Source: JANLSO01 sp031362405
Lineage (GTDB): Bacteria > Actinomycetota > Thermoleophilia > Miltoncostaeales > Miltoncostaeaceae
DNA length: 17,427 bases
Reading direction: 5' to 3'
Assembly: GCA_031362405.1 (NCBI GenBank)
Contig: JANLSO010000153.1
Coordinates: forward strand, 1-17,427
Positions within the stretch are counted from its first letter, which is position 1, and each line of letters opens with the position of its first letter. This document shows, in pieces, positions 6,964 through 14,904 of the stretch. A program made the translations under genes and the position numbers. The notes under the pieces were generated by a model. That model had not been told where the DNA came from and did no database searches. It was given only the letters and a program-made list of their open reading frames with translations.

Positions 6964-7956
6964 CTACGCCGCCCCGTACTGAGCTTCGTAGTACGCCCGG
7001 TACTCGCCGCTCTTGATCGGCTCCCACCAGGCCCGCCGCGAGCGGTACCAGGCGACGGTTTCGGCCAGAGCGGCGTCGAAGGTATGTCGGGGCTCCCAGC
7101 CGAGGCCGCGCAGCTTCGTGGTGTCGAGGGCGTAGCGGCGATCGTGCCCGGGTCGGTCGGCGACGTACCGCACGAGGCTGTCGTCGCGGTCGGTCAACGC
7201 GAGCAGGCGCCGCACGATCTCCATGTTCGGCGCCTCGTCGCCGCCGCCGACGTTGTAGATCTCTCCGGCCACGCCGTGTTCCATGGCCGTCCAGATACCC
7301 GAGCAGTGATCGTCGGCATGGATCCAGTCGCGGACCTGCATACCGTCGCCGTAGACCGGTACCTGCTGCCCATCGAGAAGGTTCGTCACGAACAGCGGGA
7401 TCAGCTTCTCGGGGTACTGGCGGGGGCCGAAGGTGTTCGAGCCGCGGGTCACCACGACGTCCATCCCATAGGTGCGGTGCCACGCGAGTGCCTGGAGGTC
7501 GCCACCGGCCTTGCTGGCCGAGTAGGGGCTGGAAGGGTTGATCGGGTCGGTCTCGCGAAACGCGCCCGTCGGAATCGATCCATAGACCTCGTCGGTCGAG
7601 ACCTGGACGAACCGACGCACGCCGGCAGTGCGGGCCTCACCGAGCAGCACCGCGGTGCCGACGACATCGGTCATCGGAAACGCCGACGGGTCGAGGATGC
7701 TGCGATCGACGTGGCTCTCGGCGGCGAAGTTCACGACCACCTCGACGCCCTCCAGCGCCGACGCAACGGCGGGCCCGTCGCCGATATCGGCGTGGACGAA
7801 CCGGTACGCGGGGGAGTCGGCGACCTCGGCGACGTTCGCGGGGTTGCCGGCGTAGGTCAGCTTGTCGAGGTTCACGACCTCCGCGCCCGCCGCCAGGGCG
7901 AGGCGTACGAAGGTCGAGCCGATGAAACCGCACCCGCCGGTGATGAGGATTTTCAC
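6964..7956 (-). CDS. rmlB: dTDP-glucose 4,6-dehydratase
   Basis: Cytosolic enzyme converting dTDP-glucose to dTDP-4-keto-6-deoxyglucose, step 2 of dTDP-rhamnose synthesis. The 330 residues show the NAD motif GGCGFIGS (7-14), the DKLTYAGN segment (31-38), the active-site TDE (121-123) in VSTDEVYG, and YxxxK at Y145/K149 (YSASK). Later GSNTFGPRQYPEKLIP is the substrate-binding segment of RmlB. The length is normal. The GTG start overlaps the rmlD stop (GTGA). It ends 265 bases before the S55 gene start. Confidence 0.95.
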   Translation of the reverse strand: MKILITGGCGFIGSTFVRLALAAGAEVVNLDKLTYAGNPANVAEVADSPAYRFVHADIGDGPAVASALEGVEVVVNFAAESHVDRSILDPSAFPMTDVVGTAVLLGEARTAGVRRFVQVSTDEVYGSIPTGAFRETDPINPSSPYSASKAGGDLQALAWHRTYGMDVVVTRGSNTFGPRQYPEKLIPLFVTNLLDGQQVPVYGDGMQVRDWIHADDHCSGIWTAMEHGVAGEIYNVGGGDEAPNMEIVRRLLALTDRDDSLVRYVADRPGHDRRYALDTTKLRGLGWEPRHTFDAALAETVAWYRSRRAWWEPIKSGEYRAYYEAQYGAA

Positions 7957-8780
7957 GTCGTCTCCCGGATGTAGTCGGTCAGGGCCTCGCGCCAGTTTCG
8001 CAGTCGCGGTGCGCCGGGTCGCGTCGATGCCAACACGCCACGGGTTGGTCGCGGTGCCGGGCGGCCCAGCTGGTCGGTGGTGATCGGCTGAACGCGACAG
8101 TCAATTGCAGAGATCTCGAAAATGGCCTCGGCGAACTCGGCCCACGTCACCGACCCGGCGGATGCCGTGTGGTAAACCCCCGGCGGGGCGCTCGCGACCG
8201 CTTCCAGCGCCACGGCGAGGTCGCGTGTCCAGGTCGGGCAGCCGCGCTGATCGGCGACCACCGAAACCTCGTCGCGTTCGTTGCCCAGTTGCCGCATCGT
8301 GTCGACGAAGTTGCGCCCATGAGCCCCATAGAGCCAGGCGGTGCGGGCGATGCGCGTGCCGGTCGGGTGCTCGGCCCAAGCGGCGCGCTCGCCGGCGAGC
8401 TTGGTCCGCCCGTACGCCCCGAGTGGGCCGATCTCAGCATCTTCGGTGTAGTCGACGGTTGAGCGCCCATCAAAGACGTAGTCGGTGGATGGCAGCACCA
8501 GGCAGGCACCGATCCGGGCCGCCGCACGCGCCACGTTGCCGGCACCGTCGGCGTTGACCGCGTGCGCGGCCGACTCGTTGGCCTCGGCACCGTCGACGTC
8601 GGTCCACGCGGCGCAGTGGAAGATCGCCTCGGGTCGCAGCTCGGCGGCGCAGCGCTCGACGGCTTCGGCATCGCGGATGTCGACCTCGAGGTCGACGCCG
8701 GTCACCTCATGGCGCCCGGCCAGGTGATCGACAAGGTCACGACCGAGCATTCCGCCCGCCCCGGTGACGAGAACCCTCAG
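7953..8780 (-). CDS. rmlD: dTDP-4-dehydrorhamnose reductase
   Basis: Final NADPH-dependent reduction in dTDP-L-rhamnose synthesis. The first in-frame ATG (8750) would cut through the nucleotide-binding motif. Reading from a CTG at 8780 restores RVLVTGAGGMLGRD, with the TGxxGxLG fold at 6-13. No ATG, GTG or TTG lies between this CTG and the upstream in-frame stop. The CTG overlaps the rmlA stop as CTGA, and GGAGAT lies nine bases upstream, so CTG is the best start (275 residues). Other family marks are FHCAAWTDVDGAE, LPSTDYVFDG (about 96-105) and the YxxxK pair at Y123/K127 (YGRTK). It is coupled to rmlB by a GTGA overlap. Confidence 0.93.
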   Translation of the reverse strand: MRVLVTGAGGMLGRDLVDHLAGRHEVTGVDLEVDIRDAEAVERCAAELRPEAIFHCAAWTDVDGAEANESAAHAVNADGAGNVARAAARIGACLVLPSTDYVFDGRSTVDYTEDAEIGPLGAYGRTKLAGERAAWAEHPTGTRIARTAWLYGAHGRNFVDTMRQLGNERDEVSVVADQRGCPTWTRDLAVALEAVASAPPGVYHTASAGSVTWAEFAEAIFEISAIDCRVQPITTDQLGRPAPRPTRGVLASTRPGAPRLRNWREALTDYIRETT

Positions 8781-9850
8781 AGGATCCCGATCTCCGAGGA
8801 GTCACCGATCATGAATCGGTAGGCCCGCGGAAGCCCCTTGCTGCGGGCGATCACGACACCACGGCCAACCAGGCTGCTCTCGACCCGCGCCTCGAGATCC
8901 TCGATACGGCTGTCGGCGAGAAAGATGCTGTGCTCCACCTCCGCCTTTCGGATCACGACGTTCTCGGAGATCGCCGTGTACGGGCCGACGTAGGAGTCTT
9001 CGATCAGCGCACCCGCGCCGATAATGGCGGGGCCACGCACCGCCGAGCGCACCAGCCGGGCGCCCGGCTCGATGACGACGCGGCCCTCGATGGTCGAATC
9101 GATCAGCTCCCCTTCGACGCGCGGGGTGATCACGTCGAGCACCAGCCGGTTGGCCTCGAGCATGTCGCCGATGCGGCCGGTGTCTTTCCACCAGCCACTG
9201 ACCTCGTGCGGCTCGACCGTCGCGCCATGGTCGATCAGGTACTGGATGGCGTCGGTGATCTCCAGCTCTCCGCGCGGCGACGGGGCGATCGCGTCGGCCG
9301 CCGCGAGGATTGCGTTCGTGAACATGTAGACGCCAACCAGCGCAAGGTCGGTCTTCGGATTCGGCGGCTTTTCCTGAAGGCGCACCACACGGCCCGCCTC
9401 CAACTCGGCGACCCCGTAGCTCGACGGATCATCGACCCGCTGCAGCAGGATCATCGCGTCGGCGTCGCTGGTCCGAAAACGATCGGCCAGCTCGGTGATT
9501 CCGTCACGCAGCAGGTTGTCGCCGAGGTACATCACGAACGGTGAGTCACCGAGGAAATCACGGGCGGTCAGCACGGCATGGGCGAGGCCGAGTGGCTCCA
9601 TCTGCCGGATGTAGGTGACCGACATGCCGAACGCCGACCCATCACCAACAGCGGCGGCGATCTCCTCGTGTGTATCGCCGACGATGATCCCGACCTCGGT
9701 GACCCCGGCATCAGCCAGCGCCTCGAGCCCATAGAACAGGACGGGCTTGTTCGCCACGGGCACGAGCTGTTTGGCGCTCGTGTGCGTGATCGGCCGTAGG
9801 CGCGTGCCCGCGCCGCCCGACAGAACAAGGCCTTTGAGATGAGTTCGCAC
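8777..9850 (-). CDS. rmlA: glucose-1-phosphate thymidylyltransferase, long form
   Basis: Makes dTDP-glucose from dTTP and glucose 1-phosphate, entry to the rhamnose pathway. The 357-residue protein starts at a GTG (VRTHLKGLVLSGGAGTRLRP). The open frame extends 11 codons further, but that part covers the predicted -10. The N-terminal nucleotidyltransferase shows GGAGTRLRP (12-20), the SAKQLVPVANKP segment and MYLGDN. The C-terminal ~110 residues are hexapeptide-like beta-helix (IEGRVVIEPGARLV and on). This places it with the long StrD-like forms rather than the ~290-residue enterobacterial RmlA. First gene of the rmlA-rmlD-rmlB operon, divergent from gpgS. No Shine-Dalgarno is visible. Confidence 0.92.
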   Translation of the reverse strand: MRTHLKGLVLSGGAGTRLRPITHTSAKQLVPVANKPVLFYGLEALADAGVTEVGIIVGDTHEEIAAAVGDGSAFGMSVTYIRQMEPLGLAHAVLTARDFLGDSPFVMYLGDNLLRDGITELADRFRTSDADAMILLQRVDDPSSYGVAELEAGRVVRLQEKPPNPKTDLALVGVYMFTNAILAAADAIAPSPRGELEITDAIQYLIDHGATVEPHEVSGWWKDTGRIGDMLEANRLVLDVITPRVEGELIDSTIEGRVVIEPGARLVRSAVRGPAIIGAGALIEDSYVGPYTAISENVVIRKAEVEHSIFLADSRIEDLEARVESSLVGRGVVIARSKGLPRAYRFMIGDSSEIGIL

Positions 9851-9858
9851 GGCGGCCG

Positions 9859-9864
9859 ACACTA
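9859..9864 (-). promoter_or_regulatory. -10 element for a leaderless rmlA transcript
   Basis: TAGTGT on the minus strand (9864-9859) ends eight bases before the rmlA GTG. Transcription would then begin at or within a base or two of the start codon, and no ribosome binding site is present. No clear -35 is seen. Confidence 0.45.
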
Positions 9865-9956
9865 TGGCAGCCCGTCGGCGCAAACAGACTCCCGCTTGAG
9901 GGTCCGAGCGATGTCGCGACCCGCCGTACCCCGTATTGGCAGGACCGACGCGCGGC

Positions 9957-9962
9957 TATCAT
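9957..9962 (+). promoter_or_regulatory. -10 element for a leaderless gpgS transcript
   Basis: TATCAT ends eight bases before the gpgS GTG at 9971, and no Shine-Dalgarno lies between. A TTGGCA at 9936-9941 could be a -35, but its 15-base spacing is short. Together with the rmlA element this makes the 120-base divergent gap a pair of leaderless promoters. Confidence 0.5.
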
Positions 9963-9970
9963 CGACCCCC

Positions 9971-10930
9971 GTGACCGGGGACCACTGGCTCGCACATCGA
10001 TCTTTTCGCGGAGCCGACTTCGATCCGGAGAGGCTCGCGCACACCAAAGGCGCCGCGGGCCTGACCGTTTCGGTCTGTCTACCGACGTTGAACGTTGCGG
10101 ACACCGTCGGCGCGATCATCGAGTCGGTGCGGCAGGAGTGGGTCGGGCCGGGCGGCCTCGTTGATGAGATCGCGATCGTCGATAGCCGCAGCGGCGACGA
10201 CACCGTGCGGGTCGCACGCGAGGCGGGCGCCGTGTCGCATCGCGACGACAAGATCCTCCCCGAGCTGGGCCCGGCTTCCGGCAAGGGTGAGGCGTTGTGG
10301 AAGAGCCTCGCCGTGCTGAGCGGCGACATCGTCCTTTGGCTCGATTCCGACGTCGTCGACTTCGATCCGGCGTTCGTCCCGGGGATGCTCGGGCCCCTGC
10401 TGACCGACCCCGATATCGGCTACGTGAAGGCGATGTACCGCCGTCGCTTCGGAGATTCCGACGACGGTGGTCGCGTGACGGAGATCTGCGCGCGCCCGCT
10501 GATCAACCTTTTTTACCCCGAGCTCGCGGTGATGGCGCAACCCCTGTCGGGCGAGGCCGCCGGGCGGCGGTCACTGCTCGAGTCGGTCCCGTTCTTCAGC
10601 GGTTACGCCGTCGAGCTGGGCCTACTGATCGACATCCACCGCCATGCGGGAGTCGATGCCATCGCCCAGGTCGACCTTGGCGAACGGCGGCACACGAACC
10701 AGCCGACGCCGGCCCTTGGGCGCATGGCTTATGCGATTTCTCAGGCCGTGCTGCAGAGGGTCGCAGAGGAGGGCCGCGCTCCCGAAGAGCTGGCCAGCGA
10801 CCCCGGCCCCTATCGGCGGCCCGTCAGCGATGCCGACGGCGAGATGGTGATGACCAGCACCGATGTACGCCCGACCCTGCGCCCGCCGATGGCGAGCGTG
10901 CCGGGCTACCGCACCCGCGTCGCCGCGTGA
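9971..10930 (+). CDS. gpgS: glucosyl-3-phosphoglycerate synthase (GT81)
   Basis: Transfers glucose from a nucleotide sugar (UDP-glucose in mycobacteria) to 3-phosphoglycerate, giving glucosyl-3-phosphoglycerate. This is the precursor of glucosylglycerate and, in mycobacteria, of methylglucose lipopolysaccharide. The 319 residues carry the GT-A start VSVCLPTLNVADTV (33-46), VDEIAIVDSRSGDDT (64-78), the ELGPASGKGEALWKSL segment (98-113), the metal-binding DSD (125-127), and PLSGE (191-195) with VPFFSGYAVELGLLID (206-221). The conserved His of GERRHTNQ (H241) follows. These are very close to mycobacterial GpgS. The GTG at 9971 is preferred over upstream starts because homologues begin near here and a -10 sits just before it. 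Its stop overlaps the phosphatase start (GTGA). Confidence 0.92.
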   Translation: MTGDHWLAHRSFRGADFDPERLAHTKGAAGLTVSVCLPTLNVADTVGAIIESVRQEWVGPGGLVDEIAIVDSRSGDDTVRVAREAGAVSHRDDKILPELGPASGKGEALWKSLAVLSGDIVLWLDSDVVDFDPAFVPGMLGPLLTDPDIGYVKAMYRRRFGDSDDGGRVTEICARPLINLFYPELAVMAQPLSGEAAGRRSLLESVPFFSGYAVELGLLIDIHRHAGVDAIAQVDLGERRHTNQPTPALGRMAYAISQAVLQRVAEEGRAPEELASDPGPYRRPVSDADGEMVMTSTDVRPTLRPPMASVPGYRTRVAA

Positions 10931-11676
10931 CGGCGGCGGCAGCCGGCCGCGTCGTCTACCTCGACCTGGATGGAACACTGCTCGGCCCGCGGGGAAGCCT
11001 GTTTGACGGAGATGACGGCCGATGGAGTGACGATGCCGGCATCGCTCTGAGCCTGCTTCGTAAGGCGGGCGCCCCGGTCGTTCTGGTCAGCGGCCGTAGC
11101 CGCGCGCGCCTGGAATCGGTTGCGCGGCTCGTCGGCGCGGCGGGCGTTCTGCCCGAGCTCGGAGCGCCAGACTGCGGCTACCCGACCCGACCCGGCGAGG
11201 CCATCCACGAGGCCATCGCACGGACGGGAATTCTCGAGGAACTTCTTTCCCGAGAGTTCCGTCTGGAAGAGCACCCCGCCGCCGCGTGGGGGCGCGAGGC
11301 GAGCCTGGTTCTGCGGGGCACCGCGGCGCCGGAGCTCGACGCGTGGGTACGCGAACGCAGTGACGGCACCCTGCAGCTGGCCGACAACGGACGCATTGGC
11401 CCCGGCAACGTCCACGTCTACCACCTGCTGCCGGCCGGGGCGAGCAAGGCAGCCTCGGTTACGCGCGACCTTGCCGAACGCGGCGTTGATCCGGCGACGT
11501 GCCTGATGATCGGCGACAGCGCCCAAGACCTCGACATCGGCACGACCGGGGTCGTGATCGCCTTGGTGCGCAACGGAGCCGAGGCCAGCCCCGAACTCGC
11601 CGCGTGCGCGCCCTGGGTGACGCGCGGGGCCTATGCCGCGGGGGTTCGCGAGGCCGTCGAGGCCTGGCTGGGCTAA
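10927..11676 (+). CDS. HAD phosphatase, probable glucosyl-3-phosphoglycerate phosphatase
   Basis: Probably removes the phosphate from the GpgS product to give glucosylglycerate. The 249-residue HAD protein shows motif I DLDGTLL (nucleophile D13, acid D15), motif II in VLVSGRSRARL, a lysine in the ASKAASVTRDL segment, and motif IV MIGDSAQDLDI. The size and the C2-type cap between motifs II and III resemble mannosyl-3-phosphoglycerate phosphatases. The start GTG overlaps the gpgS stop. Mycobacteria use an unrelated histidine phosphatase for this step, so the HAD type here resembles the arrangement in some other bacteria. Substrate assignment rests on the coupling to gpgS. Confidence 0.8.
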   Translation: MTAAAAGRVVYLDLDGTLLGPRGSLFDGDDGRWSDDAGIALSLLRKAGAPVVLVSGRSRARLESVARLVGAAGVLPELGAPDCGYPTRPGEAIHEAIARTGILEELLSREFRLEEHPAAAWGREASLVLRGTAAPELDAWVRERSDGTLQLADNGRIGPGNVHVYHLLPAGASKAASVTRDLAERGVDPATCLMIGDSAQDLDIGTTGVVIALVRNGAEASPELAACAPWVTRGAYAAGVREAVEAWLG

Positions 11677-11683
11677 CGGCGGG

Positions 11684-11713
11684 TTGCTCGCAGGTGCGGT
11701 GGCGGCATAGGTT
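11684..11713 (+). promoter_or_regulatory. promoter of the zinc-protease/thioester gene, leaderless
   Basis: TTGCTC (11684-11689) and TAGGTT (11708-11713), spaced by 18 bases, form a plausible promoter. The -10 ends six bases before the GTG at 11720, and no ribosome binding site is visible, so the message is probably leaderless. It sits just after the phosphatase stop and would make the secreted protein a separate unit. Confidence 0.45.
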
Positions 11714-11719
11714 CGCGCG

Positions 11720-13348
11720 GTGATCCGACGCCTTACCCTCGCCTGCCTCCTCGCGGCCCTTGCTCCCGGACGCGTTCTCGGGTTCGGGGAGCCACCGCTT
11801 CCGGCGACCGAGATCAGCAAGGTGATCTCCCTGAAAGACGCCGCCATGAACCGGATGGTCGACCTCAAGGGCAAGGGCAACTTCAGCGGAGACACCACGG
11901 CGGTCGACCTGCGCTGGAAGCCCACCAAGGGGCCGGTGCGCGTGACGCTGCGGATCGAGTTCAGCGGCTTCGCCAACCCCGCGGGGGCTCACGCCCCGCT
12001 CGGTGTCGCGGTCAAAAACGGCACCGTCGAGCTCAATCGCCTCGTGCCGAAGGGTGCGGGTCTGCCGAAGGTACAGTTCGACGTGCAGTACATCGTCACC
12101 GGAAAGAACGCGCCGCAACGGCCGGGCTACCACCAGGTCACGATCACGAAGACCGGCGACCCGAACTTCCGCTCCGGGCTTAATTCGGCAGGCACCCCGA
12201 ACTCTGTCGACGGCGTCACCGGCGAGTGGTCCACGGACGACCTCTTCAGCGCTCGCACGTTCGCGCATGAGGCGCTACACATCGCGGGGCTTCCCGACCG
12301 ATACGACACCTTCTACAAAGCCAACGGCCGCGAGTACCGCGCGCCACGCGACCTCGATACCTCCGACAAGATCAAGGCCTGGGCGCGGGCGCACGTCCCG
12401 CCCCTGCCGGTCACCGGCGACTATTTCTCGCGCCCGCAGCGTGGCCGCGCGTGCGACGTCATGGCCGACAGCGAGGCCGCCTGCCGAAAGATCGACCGGC
12501 GCGACCTGCGCAACTTCGCCGCCCAGGCCGGCGTACGCCTCGAGGCGAAGCCCGGTGACCTGCTCGCGAACAAGGACGCCACCGAACAGAACTTCGGTGT
12601 CGGTGCCCCCTTAGCGCTGTTCGCGCCCCGACTCGGGACGGCACACGTCGACGGCCTGATCGCCTATTGCGTCAACTTCGATCGGCACATTCCACGCCTC
12701 GGCGGGCCGTTCGATGTCGTCGGACCCGCGGCAGAGGTCGGGGGCACCGGCTACGCACAGCTGCAGGCCGTGCTTGAGGCGGTTGGGACGCGTACGCCCG
12801 GAGCGACCGGTGAGGTGCCCGACGCGCAAAAGGCCATCTGGGCCGTCACCGACCCGACCTCACCGGCGTTCGGGCCGCTCGGCGCAGACGGGCAGGCGAT
12901 TCTCGCCGAAGCCGGCCTGACGCCCGGAGCGCTCCCCGGAACGGTGCCGTTCACCAACCCCAACGCAGGATCTCCCGAGACCGGCGCGGTCACCGCGTCG
13001 GGACAGGTTCTTCCGCTGCCCGCCGTCGAGCCCGAGCCTCCGGCTCTCATCACGCGCCTCGAGCGGGTGGGGCTCTCCCGCGAGGTACTCCGCCCGCGGC
13101 GGGTTCAGCGTGTGATCCTCACACTCGACACAACGGGCGCCGCCGCATCGCTGGTGCTCGTTGTCCAGCGGCAGATGGGGCGCCGCTGGCGCACGGTCGG
13201 AACGTTCCCCACCCGCGTTGTCGGAGTAGGAAGCAGCCAGCTCGGCTTGACGATGCCGCGCCTGGTTCCCGGCCGCTACCGCGTTCGCGTCACCGGGCCC
13301 TTCGCCGCGAAGACGGCTCCCTTCACCGTCGGCACGCCAACGAAATAG
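11720..13348 (+). CDS. secreted metzincin-like zinc protease with a thioester domain
   Basis: A 542-residue exported protein from a GTG start. Residues 1-22 look like a signal peptide. HEALHIAGLPD (183-193) is an HExxHxxGxxD zinc motif, and CDVMAD (245-250) could be the Met-turn, together suggesting a metzincin-type protease. Beyond about 295 the text changes to that of thioester domains: YCVNFDR with Cys317, then DAQKAIWAVTD with Gln370. This is the Cys and Gln pair, with the TQxA(I/V)W-like motif, that forms an internal thioester in bacterial adhesins of the TQXA type. A proline-rich linker (about 430-441) leads to a beta-rich C-terminal domain. There is no LPXTG anchor. The protein may bind a surface covalently and cut there; partner unknown. 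The zinc motif is clear, while the thioester call rests on local motifs. Confidence 0.75.
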   Translation: MIRRLTLACLLAALAPGRVLGFGEPPLPATEISKVISLKDAAMNRMVDLKGKGNFSGDTTAVDLRWKPTKGPVRVTLRIEFSGFANPAGAHAPLGVAVKNGTVELNRLVPKGAGLPKVQFDVQYIVTGKNAPQRPGYHQVTITKTGDPNFRSGLNSAGTPNSVDGVTGEWSTDDLFSARTFAHEALHIAGLPDRYDTFYKANGREYRAPRDLDTSDKIKAWARAHVPPLPVTGDYFSRPQRGRACDVMADSEAACRKIDRRDLRNFAAQAGVRLEAKPGDLLANKDATEQNFGVGAPLALFAPRLGTAHVDGLIAYCVNFDRHIPRLGGPFDVVGPAAEVGGTGYAQLQAVLEAVGTRTPGATGEVPDAQKAIWAVTDPTSPAFGPLGADGQAILAEAGLTPGALPGTVPFTNPNAGSPETGAVTASGQVLPLPAVEPEPPALITRLERVGLSREVLRPRRVQRVILTLDTTGAAASLVLVVQRQMGRRWRTVGTFPTRVVGVGSSQLGLTMPRLVPGRYRVRVTGPFAAKTAPFTVGTPTK

Positions 13349-13355
13349 CGGCGAC

Positions 13356-13380
13356 GCCCATCCTTGGGGTCAGGGTGGGC
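13356..13380 (+). terminator. possible stem-loop terminator without a U-tract
   Basis: GCCCATCC (13356-13363) and GGGTGGGC (13373-13380) form an 8-bp RNA stem with one U-G wobble and a 9-base loop, starting eight bases after the protease stop codon. No T-run follows, which is common in high-GC bacteria. Confidence 0.45.
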
Positions 13381-13462
13381 CTCGACCTTCGTCTCGTGAC
13401 GCAGCGAGCCCGCGTGGGCACTGTTCGACGTGTCGCACGGATGCCCGACGGGAAGGATCCCA

Positions 13463-13768
13463 GTGAACCAGCGCCGCCGCCTTTTGATCGCCCTCTCGGT
13501 CACCGCCGCTTTCACGCTGCCGATGGCGGCGCCCGCCGTTGCCGCGCCGTTGCCGGCCCAGACCCTGCGTCAGGCGCAGGACCTGGCCTCTACGTGGGGA
13601 CGCTGCGCAACCGCCCGCCCTGCGCACCGGGCCCTCGCACTCGCCGAGAAACCCGCGGCGATGAAGGTGCGCCTCGTTCGTGCCCGCCGGGCGCTCGACG
13701 CCTGGCAGCAGGTTGTCGTGGAGTGCTCTGCGCCGATTGACCTTCCGGTGGCTCAGCCCGGCGTCTGA
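13463..13768 (+). CDS. small secreted protein of unknown function
   Basis: 101 residues from a GTG at 13463, with GGAAGGA (13451-13457) five bases upstream, a strong ribosome binding site that decides the start. The N-terminus (NQRRRLLIALSVTAAFTLPMAAPAVAAP) is a clear signal peptide with an AVA-A type cleavage site near residue 28. The mature part is about 73 residues, rich in Ala and Arg, and probably helical. Its two cysteines (in GRCAT and VECSAP) could form one disulfide. I do not recognise a family. The gene follows the zinc-protease gene by 114 bases and ends inside the 3' end of the convergent glycerate kinase gene (16-base overlap). Confidence 0.65.
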   Translation: MNQRRRLLIALSVTAAFTLPMAAPAVAAPLPAQTLRQAQDLASTWGRCATARPAHRALALAEKPAAMKVRLVRARRALDAWQQVVVECSAPIDLPVAQPGV

Positions 13769-14904
13769 CGCCCGGCGGTCCAGAGACCCGCAAGCGCTGC
13801 GCCCATCGCGGCGAGGTCGAACTCGGTTGTCGCCAGGCGTTCCTCCAGCGACGCATGAAGACGGCCAATCGGGAATGCCGCGACGAGGCCCATCCGGCGC
13901 ACCAGGCCGGGCAGAAGATCCAGTTGCCCGCACACGGCAACGCAGGGAATCTCGGCATCGCGACACGCCGCGGCAACGGCCGCAGGAGCTTTGCCGAACA
14001 GGCTTTGCGTGTCGAGGCGGCCCTCGCCGGTTACGCACAGGGCGGCGCCCTCCAGACGGGTGTGAAAGCCCGCCGCGTCAAGCACCAAGGGCGCGCCGGG
14101 CGTGAGGGTCGCGCCGAAGAGTGCAACCAGACCGGCGGCGGCTCCACCCGCCGCCCCGCCGCCGGGCAGATCTCCGACCGCGACGCCGACGTCGCGTGCG
14201 AGTATCGCCGCCAGGTTCGTGAGGCCCGCCTCCAGTCGGCCGACCATTGCCGCGTCCGCCCCCTTTTGCGGGCCGAAGACCGCTGCCGCGCCGTGGTCTC
14301 CGAGCAGCGGGTTGTCGACATCGCACGCGACGAGGATCTCGGTAGTCGCCAGGCGGCGATCCTGACCGGTGGCGTCAATGCGTGCGACGGAGATGCTGTC
14401 GCACCCTCGGCCCTGGAGCTCCGCACCGTCGGCGTCGAGAAAGCGGACCCCGAGAGCCCGCGCAAGGCCCATGCCCACGTCGGTCGTCGCACTTCCACCG
14501 AGGCCAATGATGATCCGCGTCGCGCCCATGTCGAGGGCCGAACGGATTTGCTCGCCGGTGCCATAGGTGGAGGTGAGTTCCGGGTTCCGCTCGTGGGCCG
14601 CGAGACGTTCGTAGCCGGAGGCTTGGGCCAGCTCGATGACGGCGACACGCCCGGGCAGTTCGCCGATCGCCGCCTCGACAGGACGGCCCAGCGGGTCGAG
14701 GACGTTGCTCCCCCGACGACGCCCACCTGCGGAGGCCACGAGCGCATCGAGGGTTCCCTCCCCGCCGTCGGCAACAGGAACAAGGCGCGTTTCGACCCCT
14801 GCCGCCGCGAGCCTCACCCCGGCCCCGATCGCGCGGGCCACGTCCGCCGCGCTGAGGGCGCCCTTGAAGGCGGCCGGCGCGACGACGATGGGCCCTACTC
14901 CCAT
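13753..14904 (-). CDS. glycerate kinase (GarK/GlxK family)
   Basis: ATP-dependent phosphorylation of D-glycerate; this family generally yields 2-phosphoglycerate. The 383 residues show the opening APAAFKGALSAADVARAI (9-26), PVADGGEGT (43-51), the STYGTGEQI segment (112-120), GLGGSATTDVG (134-144) and VTGEGRLDTQSLFGKAP near residues 290-306. All are hallmarks of the fold, and the length is normal. The ATG at 14904 lies inside the last codons of the upstream dehydrogenase gene (10-base overlap), so translation is coupled. Glycerate could come from glucosylglycerate breakdown, given gpgS nearby, but that link is an inference; photorespiratory or glyoxylate-derived glycerate is equally possible. 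Confidence 0.9.
   Translation of the reverse strand: MGVGPIVVAPAAFKGALSAADVARAIGAGVRLAAAGVETRLVPVADGGEGTLDALVASAGGRRRGSNVLDPLGRPVEAAIGELPGRVAVIELAQASGYERLAAHERNPELTSTYGTGEQIRSALDMGATRIIIGLGGSATTDVGMGLARALGVRFLDADGAELQGRGCDSISVARIDATGQDRRLATTEILVACDVDNPLLGDHGAAAVFGPQKGADAAMVGRLEAGLTNLAAILARDVGVAVGDLPGGGAAGGAAAGLVALFGATLTPGAPLVLDAAGFHTRLEGAALCVTGEGRLDTQSLFGKAPAAVAAACRDAEIPCVAVCGQLDLLPGLVRRMGLVAAFPIGRLHASLEERLATTEFDLAAMGAALAGLWTAGRQTPG

Noticed and set aside
6388..7974. A 528-codon plus-strand open frame
   Set aside because: It lies opposite the S55 gene start and all of rmlB, both with strong motifs. It has no recognisable domain and is typical of spurious antisense frames at high GC.
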